DNA of 64,000 bases from NCBI RefSeq assembly GCF_004135605.1, contig NZ_SDPT01000001.1, positions 620,001-684,000 of the forward strand, in the 5' to 3' direction. This DNA comes from Sphingomonas desiccabilis. Lineage in GTDB: Bacteria; Pseudomonadota; Alphaproteobacteria; Sphingomonadales; Sphingomonadaceae. Below, piece after piece: positions 1 through 8,295 of this stretch; position 1 is the stretch's first letter; each line of letters opens with the position of its first letter. The position numbers and the translations under genes are program-made. Below the pieces are notes generated by a model that was not told the origin of the DNA, did no database searches, and saw nothing but the letters and a program-made list of their open reading frames with translations.

Positions 1-396
1 CTCGCGCCCGTTCGGACCATTGACCTTGTGGGACCAAGGGGCGTCATGCGGGCGCTTGAGGCGCCGTGTTGGGCCCTGGACATCGGCTTCGAACTGACCC
101 TGCGCGCCGGGCCGCGGGACAGCATCGATGCGCATGAGTCGATGTTTCTTCGCAAAGCGCGGCGCCTCGATCCCGAAAGCGGCTATTTAGGGCTGCTCGA
201 GCTTCCGGCGACCCTGAAGCTCGTTTCCGTCCATACCTCGCTGGACAGCGCCTTCGATGGCCCGGCGCAACTGGATCTGGGTTGGCTGCCGTTCGAGCGA
301 GTCCCGAAGGATCCCCGCCGCTTTCGCTACTTCCGGGCGCAGGCCGTCGATGGGGTAGTGACGCTCCCCCGGCAAGGAGAGGGTGTGTTCAGCTGA
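1..396 (+). CDS. 3' end of a Cas5-like (Cas5d/type I-C-like) protein, partial
   Basis: The reading frame is open from the first base of the window, so only the C-terminal ~131 residues are present. The order of short motifs resembles the C-terminal half of Cas5d, the crRNA-processing subunit of type I-C Cascade: a basic MFLRKARR helix, then YLGLLELPA, then DLGW, then FRAQAVDGVVTLPR near the end. No other cas gene or repeat array lies to the right; the gene stops 9 bases before a convergent epimerase. If it is cas5, it is either the last gene of an operon outside the window or an isolated remnant. The family call is from recalled motif spacing only; an unrelated hypothetical protein is possible. 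Confidence 0.38.
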   Translation, partial: LAPVRTIDLVGPRGVMRALEAPCWALDIGFELTLRAGPRDSIDAHESMFLRKARRLDPESGYLGLLELPATLKLVSVHTSLDSAFDGPAQLDLGWLPFERVPKDPRRFRYFRAQAVDGVVTLPRQGEGVFS

Positions 397-404
397 GACC
401 GGGA

Positions 405-1424
405 CTAGGCCGCCGCCTGTGCCCGCCACTCCCGGTACCACTCGACGAATCTCGCCACGCCGGTTTCGATCGGCGTGTCGGGCGTGTAGCCTGTGAGCGC
501 GTGCAACAGCGTCGGATCCGCATAGGTGCGCGGCACGTCGCCGGCCTGCATGTCCATCATGTTGAGCTTGGCACTGCGGCCGGTCGCATGCTCGACTGTC
601 CGGATGAAGTCCATCAGCGGGGTAGGCTGGCCGCCGCCGATGTTGACCACCCGGAACGGCGCCTGGTGCGATAGCGCGTCGATCGCTGCCTCGCCGACGA
701 CGCGGTTCTCTTCTGCGGGAGGGATGTCCACGAGCCGCACCACCGCCTCGATCAGATCGTCGACATAGGTGAAGTCCCGCGCCATCTGACCATGGCCGTA
801 TACGTCGATCGGCCGATCGTTCAGGATCGCGTCCGTGAACTTGAACAGCGCCATGTCGGGCCTGCCCCACGGGCCATAGACCGTGAAGAAGCGGAACATG
901 GTGCTCGGAACCCCGAACAGATGGGCGTAACTGTGCGCCATCGCCTCCATGCCCTTCTTGGTCGCGGCATAGAGGCTCAGCGGTTCGTCCGCGCGATGGG
1001 ATTCGCTAAACGGCACCGTCGGATTCGCGCCATAGATTGACGATGTCGATGCCATCAGCAGATGCTGTGGCTGGAGCGCGCGGGCGAGCTCCAGCACATT
1101 CCAGGAGCCGGTCAGATTGCTCTCGACGTAGGTGCCGGGCGCCTCGATCGAGTATCGCACGCCTGCCTGGGCAGCCAGGTGGATGATCACCTCCGGCTCC
1201 GCGATCTCGGCGGCCTGATAGAGCGCGGACCGGTCCTCCAGCATCCCCTCTACCATGCGGAACCGGTCGGACCGGGCGAGCATGGCGTTGCGGGCCTGCT
1301 TCAGGCGCACGTCGTAGTAACGCGTCATGCCGTCGAAGCCGGTGACGTCGTGCCCATCCGCCAGCAGACGGCGCGCCAGATGGAACCCGATGAAACCGGC
1401 GGTGCCGGTGATCAGGTACCGCAT
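405..1424 (-). CDS. UDP-glucuronate 4-epimerase (SDR family), copy 1
   Basis: This 339-residue extended short-chain dehydrogenase should interconvert UDP-glucuronate and UDP-galacturonate in the cytoplasm. The N-terminus has the NAD-binding GTAGFIG motif (residues 7-13), the active-site pair is YAATK, and [18 protein letters not shown] is the signature of the bacterial UDP-GlcA epimerase group. It follows ugd directly: the ugd stop and this start share one base (TGATG on the minus strand), so the two are translationally coupled and together convert UDP-glucose to UDP-galacturonate. A second paralogue lies at 25604-26617, with the same motifs but clearly diverged sequence. Confidence 0.9.
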   Translation of the reverse strand: MRYLITGTAGFIGFHLARRLLADGHDVTGFDGMTRYYDVRLKQARNAMLARSDRFRMVEGMLEDRSALYQAAEIAEPEVIIHLAAQAGVRYSIEAPGTYVESNLTGSWNVLELARALQPQHLLMASTSSIYGANPTVPFSESHRADEPLSLYAATKKGMEAMAHSYAHLFGVPSTMFRFFTVYGPWGRPDMALFKFTDAILNDRPIDVYGHGQMARDFTYVDDLIEAVVRLVDIPPAEENRVVGEAAIDALSHQAPFRVVNIGGGQPTPLMDFIRTVEHATGRSAKLNMMDMQAGDVPRTYADPTLLHALTGYTPDTPIETGVARFVEWYREWRAQAAA

Positions 1425-2785
1425 CAGTCGACCGTCGCTTCCGCCGGAGCCGCCTCACTGTCGGTCGCAGGCTTCGCGTGCCCCGGCCGACCTACGCCGC
1501 AATAGGTGAAGCCGGCCGCCTCGACCGCCTCGGGGCGGTAGATGTTGCGCAGATCGACCAGCACCGGCTGTGTCATGATGCGGCGCAGCCGCTTGAGGTC
1601 GAGCGCGCGGAAGGCATCCCATTCCGTCACGATCACGACCGCGCACGCGCCCTCCGCGGCGGCATAGGCCGAGTCGGTGTAGACGATGTCCGGCATCAGC
1701 CTGCGGGCGGCGTCCATGCCCTCCGGATCATAGGCTCGCACAGTGGCGCCGGCGTCCTCGAGCACCTGGACGATCGCAAGCGAAGGCGAATCGCGCATGT
1801 CGTCGGTGTTGGGCTTGAAGGTGAGGCCGAGCAGCGCGATCGACTTGCCGCGGACATCGCCGCCCAGTGCGGCGATGACCTTGCGCGCCATCGCGCGCTT
1901 GCGCGTGTCGTTCACGGCGACCGTCGTCTCGATGAGCCGTACCGGCGCTTCATAATCCTGCGCCGTTTTGACCAGCGCCAGCGTGTCCTTGGGGAAGCAG
2001 GATCCGCCGTAGCCGGGGCCTGCGTGCAGGAATTTGGATCCGATCCGGTTGTCGAGGCCGATGCCACGCGACACGTCCTTCACGTCCGCACCGACCTTTT
2101 CACACAGGTCCGCGATCTCATTGATGAAGGTGATCTTCATCGCGAGGAAGGCGTTGGCGGCGTACTTGATCAGCTCGCTGGTGCGCCGGCCGGTGAACAG
2201 CACCGGGGAGCGATTGAGGAACAGGGGACGGTAGACCTCCTCCATCGGCGCGCGCGCGCGCTCGTCCTCGATGCCCACGACGATGCGGTCCGGCCGCTTG
2301 AAATCCTCGATCGCCGCGCCCTCGCGCAGGAACTCGGGGTTGGATGCGACCGCGAACTCGGCCCCGGGGTTCACCTCGGCGATGATGCGCTCGACCTCGT
2401 CACCGGTGCCGACGGGTACGGTCGACTTCGTGACGACCACGGTGAAGCCCCGAATCGCGGCGCCGATTTCGCGCGCGGCGGCATAGACATAGGAGAGGTC
2501 GGCGTGGCCATCGCCACGACGGGAAGGGGTGCCGACGCCGATGAACACCACGTCGGCCTCCGCCACCGGCGTGGCCAATTCGGTGGTGAACGAGAGACGA
2601 CCGGCCGCGACATTGCGCGCGACGAGCTGGTCCAGGCCTGGCTCATAAATAGGAATGCCGCCCGCGCGCAGCTTGGCGATCTTTGCCTCGTCCTTGTCGA
2701 CGCAGACCACGTCGTGACCGAAATCGGCGAAGCAGGCCCCGGACACCAGGCCGACATATCCCGATCCAATCATGACAATGCGCAT
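1424..2785 (-). CDS. ugd: UDP-glucose 6-dehydrogenase, copy 1
   Basis: The enzyme oxidises UDP-glucose to UDP-glucuronate with two NAD+, giving the acidic sugar donor for exopolysaccharide. The 453-residue protein opens with [16 protein letters not shown] (Rossmann motif), has the catalytic cysteine in GGSCFPKDT, and contains KSTVPVGT and NPEFLREG, typical of the long Ugd/AglM type. The start at 2785 is preferred over an upstream ATG because AAGGAA lies about 7 bases before it and the family begins MRIVMIG. It is nearly identical to the gene at 56551-57894, most strongly in the middle and C-terminal catalytic part, but the last ~25 residues differ. It is coupled to the downstream epimerase. 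Confidence 0.95.
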   Translation of the reverse strand: MRIVMIGSGYVGLVSGACFADFGHDVVCVDKDEAKIAKLRAGGIPIYEPGLDQLVARNVAAGRLSFTTELATPVAEADVVFIGVGTPSRRGDGHADLSYVYAAAREIGAAIRGFTVVVTKSTVPVGTGDEVERIIAEVNPGAEFAVASNPEFLREGAAIEDFKRPDRIVVGIEDERARAPMEEVYRPLFLNRSPVLFTGRRTSELIKYAANAFLAMKITFINEIADLCEKVGADVKDVSRGIGLDNRIGSKFLHAGPGYGGSCFPKDTLALVKTAQDYEAPVRLIETTVAVNDTRKRAMARKVIAALGGDVRGKSIALLGLTFKPNTDDMRDSPSLAIVQVLEDAGATVRAYDPEGMDAARRLMPDIVYTDSAYAAAEGACAVVIVTEWDAFRALDLKRLRRIMTQPVLVDLRNIYRPEAVEAAGFTYCGVGRPGHAKPATDSEAAPAEATVD

Positions 2786-3295
2786 GAATTTTCCTTCGCG
2801 TTGTACGCTAATATTCGTTCGGGTATTTACGCAGATCATGCCCAATCACAACGTGAATTTACCACACCGACTGGATTGGTAGGGGCAAAGGCAGCCTCCC
2901 ATGAGCACGATCTTGGTCATTCATTAAAAATGTCGGAATAGTTAAGGGAAGAGGTTTGCAGCATTTCCGGCCAGAGAACATCGCGACATCGATCACGACG
3001 CACACGATCGGCAATGGAGGGCAGCCGCCCATAATGCCAGCGGCAACTACGCCGTCCGTGCGACTAGCACGCCAAGGCCGGGCAGGATAGAATATGGGGT
3101 TCGATTTCGATTGCAGGCCTGATGTCCAAAGGGACCATGCACTCATCCGGTACATGACGGTGGGAAGTTGGGGCGAAGCTGTAGCTGAATGCGGACGACG
3201 GGTCTGACCGGCGCCTCCGCGGCAAGCCGGCAGGCGCTTCATTCAATGTCGTGATCCCCTTTCGTTCTGCTGCCGTTTGACTCATGGAGTCTATC
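2786..3295. other. Intergenic region between ugd and the HNH gene
   Basis: About 510 bases lie between two divergent genes. Open frames here have no family resemblance and no convincing ribosome binding site. The stretch next to ugd (2800-2870) is relatively A/T-rich and is the likely promoter side for the ugd-epimerase operon, but I see no clean -35/-10 pair. No repeat or hairpin stands out. Confidence 0.5.
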
Positions 3296-3757
3296 ATGCC
3301 GATCCGTCCGGAACATCGCTGGCTCTATCCGATCGATTGGCGCGAGCTTTCGACCTTTGTCCGGTTTCAGCGCGCTAAGGGGTGCTGCGAGCATTGCGGA
3401 CGGCCACATGGGGCACGGGTGCAGCATCTCGGCGATGGCCGCTGGTATGACGAGGAGCGGCGGTACTGGCGAGACGCGCGCGGCCGGCGCGTGCGTGGGC
3501 TTGCGTCCCCGGACCGCTTGCCGGAACAACTGCGCATGATCGAGATCGCAGGCGAGACGATGCTGCCACGCACGCGGGTGGTGCTCGCCAGCGCGCATCT
3601 GGATCATAATCCCGGCAACAACCATCAGCGCAACCTTGCTGCTCTGTGCCAGCGCTGCCACCTGGCACATGACCGCCCCGAACACCGCCGTCAGCGCTGG
3701 AGAACGCTGTTTCGTCGCCGTGCGTCAGGGGACTTGTTTCTGGGCAGCTACCGATAA
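3296..3757 (+). CDS. HNH endonuclease-like protein
   Basis: The 153-residue protein has the layout of a small plasmid HNH nuclease: a first zinc knuckle CEHCG near residue 32, then AHLDHNPGNN carrying the histidine/aspartate/asparagine core, and a second knuckle LCQRCH. The C-terminus is very basic (RRQRWRTLFRRR), consistent with DNA binding. The start at 3296 is preferred over 3284 because GGAG lies about 8 bases upstream of it. It stands alone between ugd and the replication region. Whether it is an active nuclease, a homing-type remnant or a host-interaction factor cannot be told. Confidence 0.75.
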   Translation: MPIRPEHRWLYPIDWRELSTFVRFQRAKGCCEHCGRPHGARVQHLGDGRWYDEERRYWRDARGRRVRGLASPDRLPEQLRMIEIAGETMLPRTRVVLASAHLDHNPGNNHQRNLAALCQRCHLAHDRPEHRRQRWRTLFRRRASGDLFLGSYR

Positions 3758-4269
3758 CGGGTGGGCAGCGCGCCTGCGTTGCCGCAGCCCCGCCGGACGT
3801 ACTTCCTAGCCGGAGCGTCCCACCCATTTCCGGACGGCTTCGAGGAGTTTGGTTCTCATCACAGCTGCGGCACGTGCAACGCTGTGCCCGCCGCATCGAA
3901 AATTTCCCGTCCCGGACGGCAGCGCACCATGGCGATTAGGGGCGATTGACCCTAGAAGGCGCCCTATGCAGCGCGGGCGGGTCGCCGACAGCTCGCGCCC
4001 GCTAGTCTCCGACATAAAGCGCCCGAGTGCTGAAAAACGCCAAACCACGTTCCCCGTCGCATTGCTGGACCGCCGCGCTTGAGGTGACCGCATACCACCA
4101 AGTAGGGCGCTTGAGCCATCCCGCCGCTGCTTGCGGTTTCCGCGCTTCTGAAAAAATAGCAGCTCGTTCCTGGTCATGCGGCGATTGGCCGCGGGTAAAG
4201 CGGTCTTAGGCTCGCTGAGCCCAACCCGCACCGAGCGCTTCAGAGACGGCTTGGTTGATCGGAAAATCA
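3758..4269. other. Non-coding region upstream of the repA iterons
   Basis: About 510 bases with no supportable gene. Short open frames lack ribosome binding sites and recognisable composition. It leads into the first iteron at 4270 and may belong to the replication origin region. I see no DnaA box close to consensus and no strongly A/T-rich unwinding block; the most A/T-rich spots are around 4150-4165 and 4255-4270. Confidence 0.4.
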
Positions 4270-4357
4270 TACTCGAAAGCACGAATGTTCGGATCCGGAT
4301 GCCGCCTTCCCCTTCGTCACCTCCCCACCGGGCTGTGCGAATTCGTGCTTTCGAGTA
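4270..4357. promoter_or_regulatory. Inverted pair of iterons in the repA promoter region
   Basis: The 17-base element TACTCGAAAGCACGAAT is present directly at 4270-4286 and as its exact reverse complement at 4341-4357. The second copy ends 10 bases before the repA start at 4368, so RepA bound there would block repA expression. Iteron plasmids commonly autoregulate their initiator through such inverted operators; the role here is inferred from position and exact sequence match to the downstream array. Confidence 0.8.
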
Positions 4358-4367
4358 GAAATAGCCC

Positions 4368-5345
4368 ATGACCAAAACGCCCCCCGCCCCACGCGCCAAG
4401 AGCGGCAAGCCCCAGGCCAAGGCCAAGCCCCAGCCCAAAGCCAAGCCGGTGCCGCAGGGCGAGCTGTTCCTGCTCGACAGTCCCCTGCAGGGCGAGATCC
4501 GCGGCGAGCGGTCGCTGATGGCCTTTCCGTTCTTTGCGCTCGCCAAGAACGCATGGATGAAGCCGCTCGCCTACAATACCGAACGCGTCTCGATCGAGGT
4601 GCGGCCCAGTGCCAGCGGCGTTGCCACCATCTATGACAAGGAAATCGTCCTCTACATCGCCAGTTTGATGGCGGCCAAGATCGAGGCGGGCGAGGACGTC
4701 GCGCAGGATTTCGTCTTCACCGCGCACGATCTGTTCAGCGTGACGGGCAGCAACCATTCGGCGCGGTCCTATGGCCGGCTGTCCGAGGCGCTGGAGCGGC
4801 TGCAGGGCACGCAGATCAAGACCAACATCGAAGCCGGCGGCGAAGGCGAGGAAGGTTTCTTCTCCTGGCTGTCGGAAGCGAGGCTGCATTATTCCAAGAC
4901 GCGGACCGGCGAGCGGCGGCTGAAGGCGGTCAAGGTGCGGCTGTGCGACTGGCTGTTTCGCGCGATTTTGCGCGACCGGCAGGTGCTCAACTATGCGCAC
5001 GCCTATTTCCAGCTGGGGCCGATCGAGCGGCGGATCTATGAAGTAGCGCGCTCGACCTGCGACAGCGAGGGCATGGAGGTCGATCTCGCCACCTTCCGCC
5101 TCCAGATCGGCTATCAGAACCCGCTGGCGAACTTCCGCAACGCGCTCAAGCAGATCGCCGCGACCAATGCGATCCCCGACTATCAGCTCGAGCTGGTCGA
5201 GACCGTGGCTGCGGCCGAGCCCGGCCGGCGGGGGCGCAAGTCCAACCCGGTGCGCGTCGTCATCACCCCGCGCCTGCCCGAGCTTGGCGGCGAATCGGCC
5301 GAATCACCCGAATCGGCGCCGGAAGCGGCCGAGCCGGTCGCCTGA
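4368..5345 (+). CDS. repA: Plasmid replication initiator RepA (RPA family)
   Basis: The 325-residue protein matches the RPA replication initiators of alphaproteobacterial plasmids. After a proline/lysine-rich leader (residues 1-30, repeated PQ/AKAKP) come GELFLLDSPLQGEIRGERS, MAFPFFALAK and YNTERVSIEV, then FTAHDLFSVTG and RSYGRLSEALERLQGTQI, which form the winged-helix DNA-binding part, and YFQLGPIERRIYEVAR in the second winged helix. It would bind the 17-base iterons flanking the gene and open the origin. It is followed at once by four iterons and then by an HTH gene and parA, a complete replication/partition core. A 5' fragment of a related repA with its own iteron is at 38853-38976. Confidence 0.9.
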   Translation: MTKTPPAPRAKSGKPQAKAKPQPKAKPVPQGELFLLDSPLQGEIRGERSLMAFPFFALAKNAWMKPLAYNTERVSIEVRPSASGVATIYDKEIVLYIASLMAAKIEAGEDVAQDFVFTAHDLFSVTGSNHSARSYGRLSEALERLQGTQIKTNIEAGGEGEEGFFSWLSEARLHYSKTRTGERRLKAVKVRLCDWLFRAILRDRQVLNYAHAYFQLGPIERRIYEVARSTCDSEGMEVDLATFRLQIGYQNPLANFRNALKQIAATNAIPDYQLELVETVAAAEPGRRGRKSNPVRVVITPRLPELGGESAESPESAPEAAEPVA

Positions 5346-5350
5346 TTTCC

Positions 5351-5463
5351 TACTCGAAAGCACGAATTGCCGGGCGAATTGCTACTCGAAAGCACGAATC
5401 CGTTGGACATTTTCTATCCGAAAGCACGAACTTTTTTGTGCTTTCCTACTCGAAAGCACGAAC
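5351..5463 (+). repeat. Four direct iterons with exact 32-base spacing (origin of replication)
   Basis: Copies of TACTCGAAAGCACGAAT begin at 5351, 5383, 5415 (variant TATCCG at its left end) and 5447. Each start-to-start distance is exactly 32 bases, about three helical turns, so bound RepA would stack on one face of the DNA. The first copy starts 6 bases after the repA stop. With the inverted pair upstream of repA this makes six sites. The array is the best candidate for the vegetative origin and for copy-number control by RepA handcuffing. Confidence 0.9.
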
Positions 5464-5565
5464 CGTAAACCCTTCCGACGCGCCGGCTTTGCTGCGAAAA
5501 TCGGACTCGGTCGGCGCTGGTGCCGGCCACAGGATCGGAAAGCGGCTGTGACCCCATAAAGAAAC

Positions 5566-5585
5566 GCCCGGCACGAAGGCCGGGC
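5566..5585 (-). terminator. Rho-independent terminator reading on the minus strand
   Basis: A perfect 7-base stem GCCCGGC/GCCGGGC closes a 6-base loop; on the minus strand the loop is CTTCGT and the stem is followed by GTTTCTTTA, a T-rich tract. On the plus strand no T-run follows. It therefore points leftward, against repA, although no convincing minus-strand gene lies immediately to its right; a short untranslated RNA from about 5586-5730 is possible. Confidence 0.5.
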
Positions 5586-5737
5586 ATCCCAGGTTTGATG
5601 GAGCGACGTCGCCAAACGTCGACCCGAGGTGTCACGAACCTCCTCCAGATACGCCTGTTCGAACTCCGGTTCAAGGATGCGCGTTTCGCGCCACGCCCTC
5701 TTTTTGTCTGGTCCCAGCCCCATCGAGGGGATGGAAG

Positions 5738-6580
5738 ATGACGGCGTTTACCCTGGGGGAAGCGACCGCGCTGGCGCTCGGCGGGTTCTGCGGCGGCACC
5801 GCGCGCCGAAAACCCGCGCGCTCAGGCGCGCCGCATCGCACCGGCGCGCCGGTGCTGCGCGACAGCGTCGAGGCGGGAAGCTTCGAGGAGCATTTCTTTG
5901 CGGTCCCCGCCAAGGGCGAGACCGACCGGCTGCTGCGCATGGCACGTGCGGCGCTCGATGCCGGCCGCCGGCTCAAGCGCGCGGTGCGGGTTGAAGGGCG
6001 CACCCTGTCCGCGGCCGAGCGCGCGATCGCCGGCATGACTGCGGGCGCGGTGCGCGTGTACGAGGAGCTGCTGACGCTCGCGCGCCTCAACCGGGGCCGC
6101 GTCTACCCCAGCTACGACCATCTCGCCGCCGCCACCGCGCTCGGCCGCGCCACCGTCGCGCGTGCGCTGCACATCCTGGAGAACGCCGGCTTCCTGGTTC
6201 GCCAGCGCCGTTTTCAGCGGGTCGAAGGCGACGGGCCCGGTCCGCGCTACGAGCAGACCTCCAACGCCTATCGCCCCACCCTGCCCCAGCGGCTGCTGGC
6301 GCATCTGCCGCGCTGGCTGCGCCCGGCGCCCTTGCCGGATGATGTCGTGCACCAGGCAGCGGCCCGTGCCGAGGAGCAGGCCGCGATGCGTGCGCAGCTG
6401 ACGTGCCGCGAACTGGCGGAGGTTACGGTCGGCGGCGCGCTCGGCAAGGTGCTCGCCAAGCTCGGCGCCCGGATCGATGGTCAGGAGCGTGAGTCTCAAA
6501 ACCATCCGCAACCGCTCTTCCAATCTAGTTCAAAAGAAATGGAAGTCGCCGACCTAGCCGGTCGCCGGCGTCTGACCTGA
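5738..6580 (+). CDS. Winged-helix/HTH plasmid protein next to repA
   Basis: The 280-residue protein has a central winged-helix segment around residues 105-165: YEELLTLARLNRGRVYPSYD, then HLAAATALGRATVARALHIL, then ENAGFLVRQRRF, as in plasmid or phage replication-associated HTH proteins. The N-terminus is rich in Ala/Gly/Arg and the C-terminus is a low-complexity tail. The start at 5738 has AGGGG about 8 bases upstream. It sits between the iteron array and parA, a place where many sphingomonad plasmids carry an accessory replication or copy-control protein. Function beyond DNA binding is inferred. Confidence 0.7.
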   Translation: MTAFTLGEATALALGGFCGGTARRKPARSGAPHRTGAPVLRDSVEAGSFEEHFFAVPAKGETDRLLRMARAALDAGRRLKRAVRVEGRTLSAAERAIAGMTAGAVRVYEELLTLARLNRGRVYPSYDHLAAATALGRATVARALHILENAGFLVRQRRFQRVEGDGPGPRYEQTSNAYRPTLPQRLLAHLPRWLRPAPLPDDVVHQAAARAEEQAAMRAQLTCRELAEVTVGGALGKVLAKLGARIDGQERESQNHPQPLFQSSSKEMEVADLAGRRRLT

Positions 6581-6753
6581 CGGCCCAATGCCGAAAGCAT
6601 CCCACCTGATCACCGAACCTCCACTAGCCGCACTGTCGAAGCGCCGGCTACGCCGCCGCAGTGCTCCCCGACGGGAGCAAGCGGCCAAGGCAGGACCAAT
6701 CACGCCTGGTGCGCATGCGGAACGCTGCGGAATCGCGACATTTCGTGTTGGAC

Positions 6754-6775
6754 TGTCGATTTGTAGACATGTAGG
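6754..6775 (+). promoter_or_regulatory. Putative partition site/operator upstream of parA
   Basis: A 22-base element with pattern TGTCGA, 3 bases, GT, 3 bases, CATGT, 1 base, GG lies 9 bases before the parA start. Two closer copies occur at 8667-8688 and 12721-12742, and a looser one at 7388-7410. Sites repeated around a parA operon and overlapping its promoter usually bind the centromere-binding partner (here the RHH protein). The assignment is inference from repetition and position. Confidence 0.5.
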
Positions 6776-6784
6776 ATAGTCGTC

Positions 6785-7441
6785 ATGCCGACGATCGCCA
6801 TCATCAGCCAGAAGGGAGGCGCGGGGAAAACCACTCTGTCGCTGCACCTGGCCGCCGCCGCCCAGGATGCCGGCCGCGTCTCGCTCATCATCGACACCGA
6901 TCCCCAGGCGACCGCCAGCCAATGGGCGGCGTGGCGCCAGGACGCGCCGCCCGAAGTGATTGACAGCCCGCCGCCCAGGCTCGCGGCCAAGGTCACGCAA
7001 GCCCAGGGGCAGGGGGCCGAGGTGGTCGTGATCGACACGCCGCCGCATGCCGACAGCGCCGCACGCGCCGCCGTCGAGATCGCCGACCTGGTGCTGATCC
7101 CGTGCCGGCCGAGCGCCTTCGACCTGTCCGCGATCCAGACCACCGCCAAGCTCGTCCAGCTGCTGCGCAAGCCCGCGTTCGTGGTCTTCACCGCCGGCCC
7201 GCCCAATGCGCCGCGCATCTACCAGGAGGCCGGCGAGCTGGTGGAGAGCTTCGGTACGCCACCGTGTCCCGTGCTGCTGCCCGATCGCGCCGCCTATCGC
7301 CACGCCAGCGCCGAAGGCCGCACCGTCATGGAGCTGGAGCCCGCCGGCAAGGCGGCCGAGGAGGTGCGTGAACTCTACAAGTGGACGTGTCGACAACTCT
7401 ACATGCCGACGCCCCGTTTCAAGAAGAAGGTCGCCGCATGA
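6785..7441 (+). CDS. parA: ParA-family partition ATPase
   Basis: This 218-residue protein is a short ParA/MinD-type ATPase without an N-terminal HTH (type Ib-like). It has the deviant Walker A motif KGGAGKTT at residues 10-17, the Walker A'/switch DTDPQATASQW, and the Walker B segment VVVIDTPPHAD. It moves plasmid copies apart by cycling on the nucleoid with a small DNA-binding partner, encoded by the overlapping next gene (ATGA overlap). A candidate centromere site lies just upstream of the start. Small ParAs of this type usually rely on a ribbon-helix-helix partner rather than a true ParB. Confidence 0.93.
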   Translation: MPTIAIISQKGGAGKTTLSLHLAAAAQDAGRVSLIIDTDPQATASQWAAWRQDAPPEVIDSPPPRLAAKVTQAQGQGAEVVVIDTPPHADSAARAAVEIADLVLIPCRPSAFDLSAIQTTAKLVQLLRKPAFVVFTAGPPNAPRIYQEAGELVESFGTPPCPVLLPDRAAYRHASAEGRTVMELEPAGKAAEEVRELYKWTCRQLYMPTPRFKKKVAA

Positions 7442-7728
7442 GCCGCAAGCCCAGTTTCGCCAATCTGCGCGGGGCTGCCGCACCGGCAGCACCCGCCGCG
7501 GCGGTCTCGCCCCTGGCCGCCCCGCCGGAAGCCGAGCAGGGCAGGGCGGCAACGCCACGCCCGGCAAGCCGCGAGGGCCGCAAGCAGATCGCCGGCTTCT
7601 TCAGCCCCGAAATGTCGCTGGCGATGCACATGCTCGCCCGCCGCCAGGGCCGCAGCCTCCAGGCGCTGATGGCCGAGGCGTTTAACGACGTGCTGCGCAA
7701 GCATGGCGAGAGCCCGCTGGGGGACTGA
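7438..7728 (+). CDS. Small ribbon-helix-helix-like partition partner
   Basis: The 96-residue protein starts at 7438, overlapping the parA stop by ATGA, so the pair is translationally coupled. After an Ala/Pro-rich N-terminal tail, residues ~48-85 (RKQIAGFFSPEMSLAMHMLA followed by RRQGRSLQALMAEAFNDVL) fit a ribbon-helix-helix fold: a strand and two helices, as in ParG-like or ParA-associated RHH proteins. It would bind the repeated 22-base sites around this operon, repress parA and load ParA. A ParB of the classic type is absent from the window. Confidence 0.75.
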   Translation: MSRKPSFANLRGAAAPAAPAAAVSPLAAPPEAEQGRAATPRPASREGRKQIAGFFSPEMSLAMHMLARRQGRSLQALMAEAFNDVLRKHGESPLGD

Positions 7729-7732
7729 CGTG

Positions 7733-7970
7733 ATGCAGGATCGAGAAGCCCTGGTCGCGCTTGACGCTTCGATCGCGCGTGGCATGGCCGACTGGGAGGA
7801 AGGCCGGACAAGGCCCGCCGCGGCGGTGTTCGACCGACTGGAGGTGAAATACGGCGCTGCGACAGGCAGCGCCGGTGACTGTCCACCTCACGGCCAAGGC
7901 GCGCGCGACATTGAGGATGCTCGCGACCATCCTACGCGCGCAGGAGTATGGCGCAATTCTTCTCCCCTAG
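7733..7970 (+). pseudogene. Remnant of a ParD/ParE-type toxin-antitoxin pair
   Basis: The 5' part (7733-7865) encodes a helix-rich antitoxin-like start, MQDREALVALDASIARGMAD, then a stretch ending VFDRLEVKY, as in short ParD/RelB-type antitoxins. From a GTG at 7875 another frame encodes VTVHLTAKARATLRML and EYGAILLP before a stop at 7970, resembling the beginning of a ParE/RelE toxin; part of the ParE-like sequence (DIEDARDH) lies in a third frame. The antitoxin frame lacks its own stop before the toxin start. The locus is broken by frameshifts and a truncated toxin. Confidence 0.5.
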
Positions 7971-8003
7971 AGGCAGCAGTCGCAGCGCTGCAGGGAACTG
8001 CGC

Positions 8004-8295
8004 CTACAGGTGCTGTCCTTCATCCATGCGCTGGTGCGGGATGCGGATGACGGCGATGCCGTAGCGTGTCGGTCGGAAGTAGAGGACATCCTGTCCGACA
8101 CTGCGCCGCCAGATAGCCCCGGACAAATGTGGGCGCAGCCTTGCGCCTGCGGCGGCGCTTCGGCCAGATCGGCGCAGGCGGCTTCGATGCGGTCGGTGTA
8201 GCGCATCGCCTGGCCGGGCCCCAATGCACCACGCTATCGTCGAACACCCCATCAAGGTCGTGCTGCGCCCTGGGGGTGAGACGATATTCAGCCAT
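8004..8295 (-). pseudogene. parE: parE toxin gene broken by two frameshifts
   Basis: Starting at 8295, MAEYRLTPRAQHDLDGVFDD is the N-terminus of a ParE/RelE-fold ribosome- or gyrase-directed toxin. The homologous sequence then moves to a second frame (GQAMRYTDRIEAACADLAEA) and to a third frame (AIWRRSVGQDVLYFRPTRYG, then HQRMDEGQHL), which ends with a stop at 8004. All three segments together would restore a normal ~97-residue ParE, so the toxin is intact in content but disabled by two indels. Sequencing error cannot be excluded from the sequence alone. Confidence 0.75.

Noticed and set aside
187..870. Long minus-strand frame overlapping the epimerase
   Set aside because: It is the shadow of the epimerase (405-1424) and the Cas5-like frame, Arg/Ala/Gly-rich with no motif.
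1478..2941. 487-codon plus-strand frame opposite ugd (and its equivalent at 56638)
   Set aside because: Antisense shadow; it is repeated only because ugd itself is duplicated.
4270..5463. CRISPR-like regularity of the 32-base-spaced repeats
   Set aside because: The repeats are only 17 bases with 15-base spacers and occur inverted before repA; they are iterons, not a CRISPR array.
5382..5723. 113-codon minus-strand frame over the iterons
   Set aside because: It is crossed by a minus-strand terminator hairpin and the iterons, has no clear ribosome binding site and no recognisable motif.
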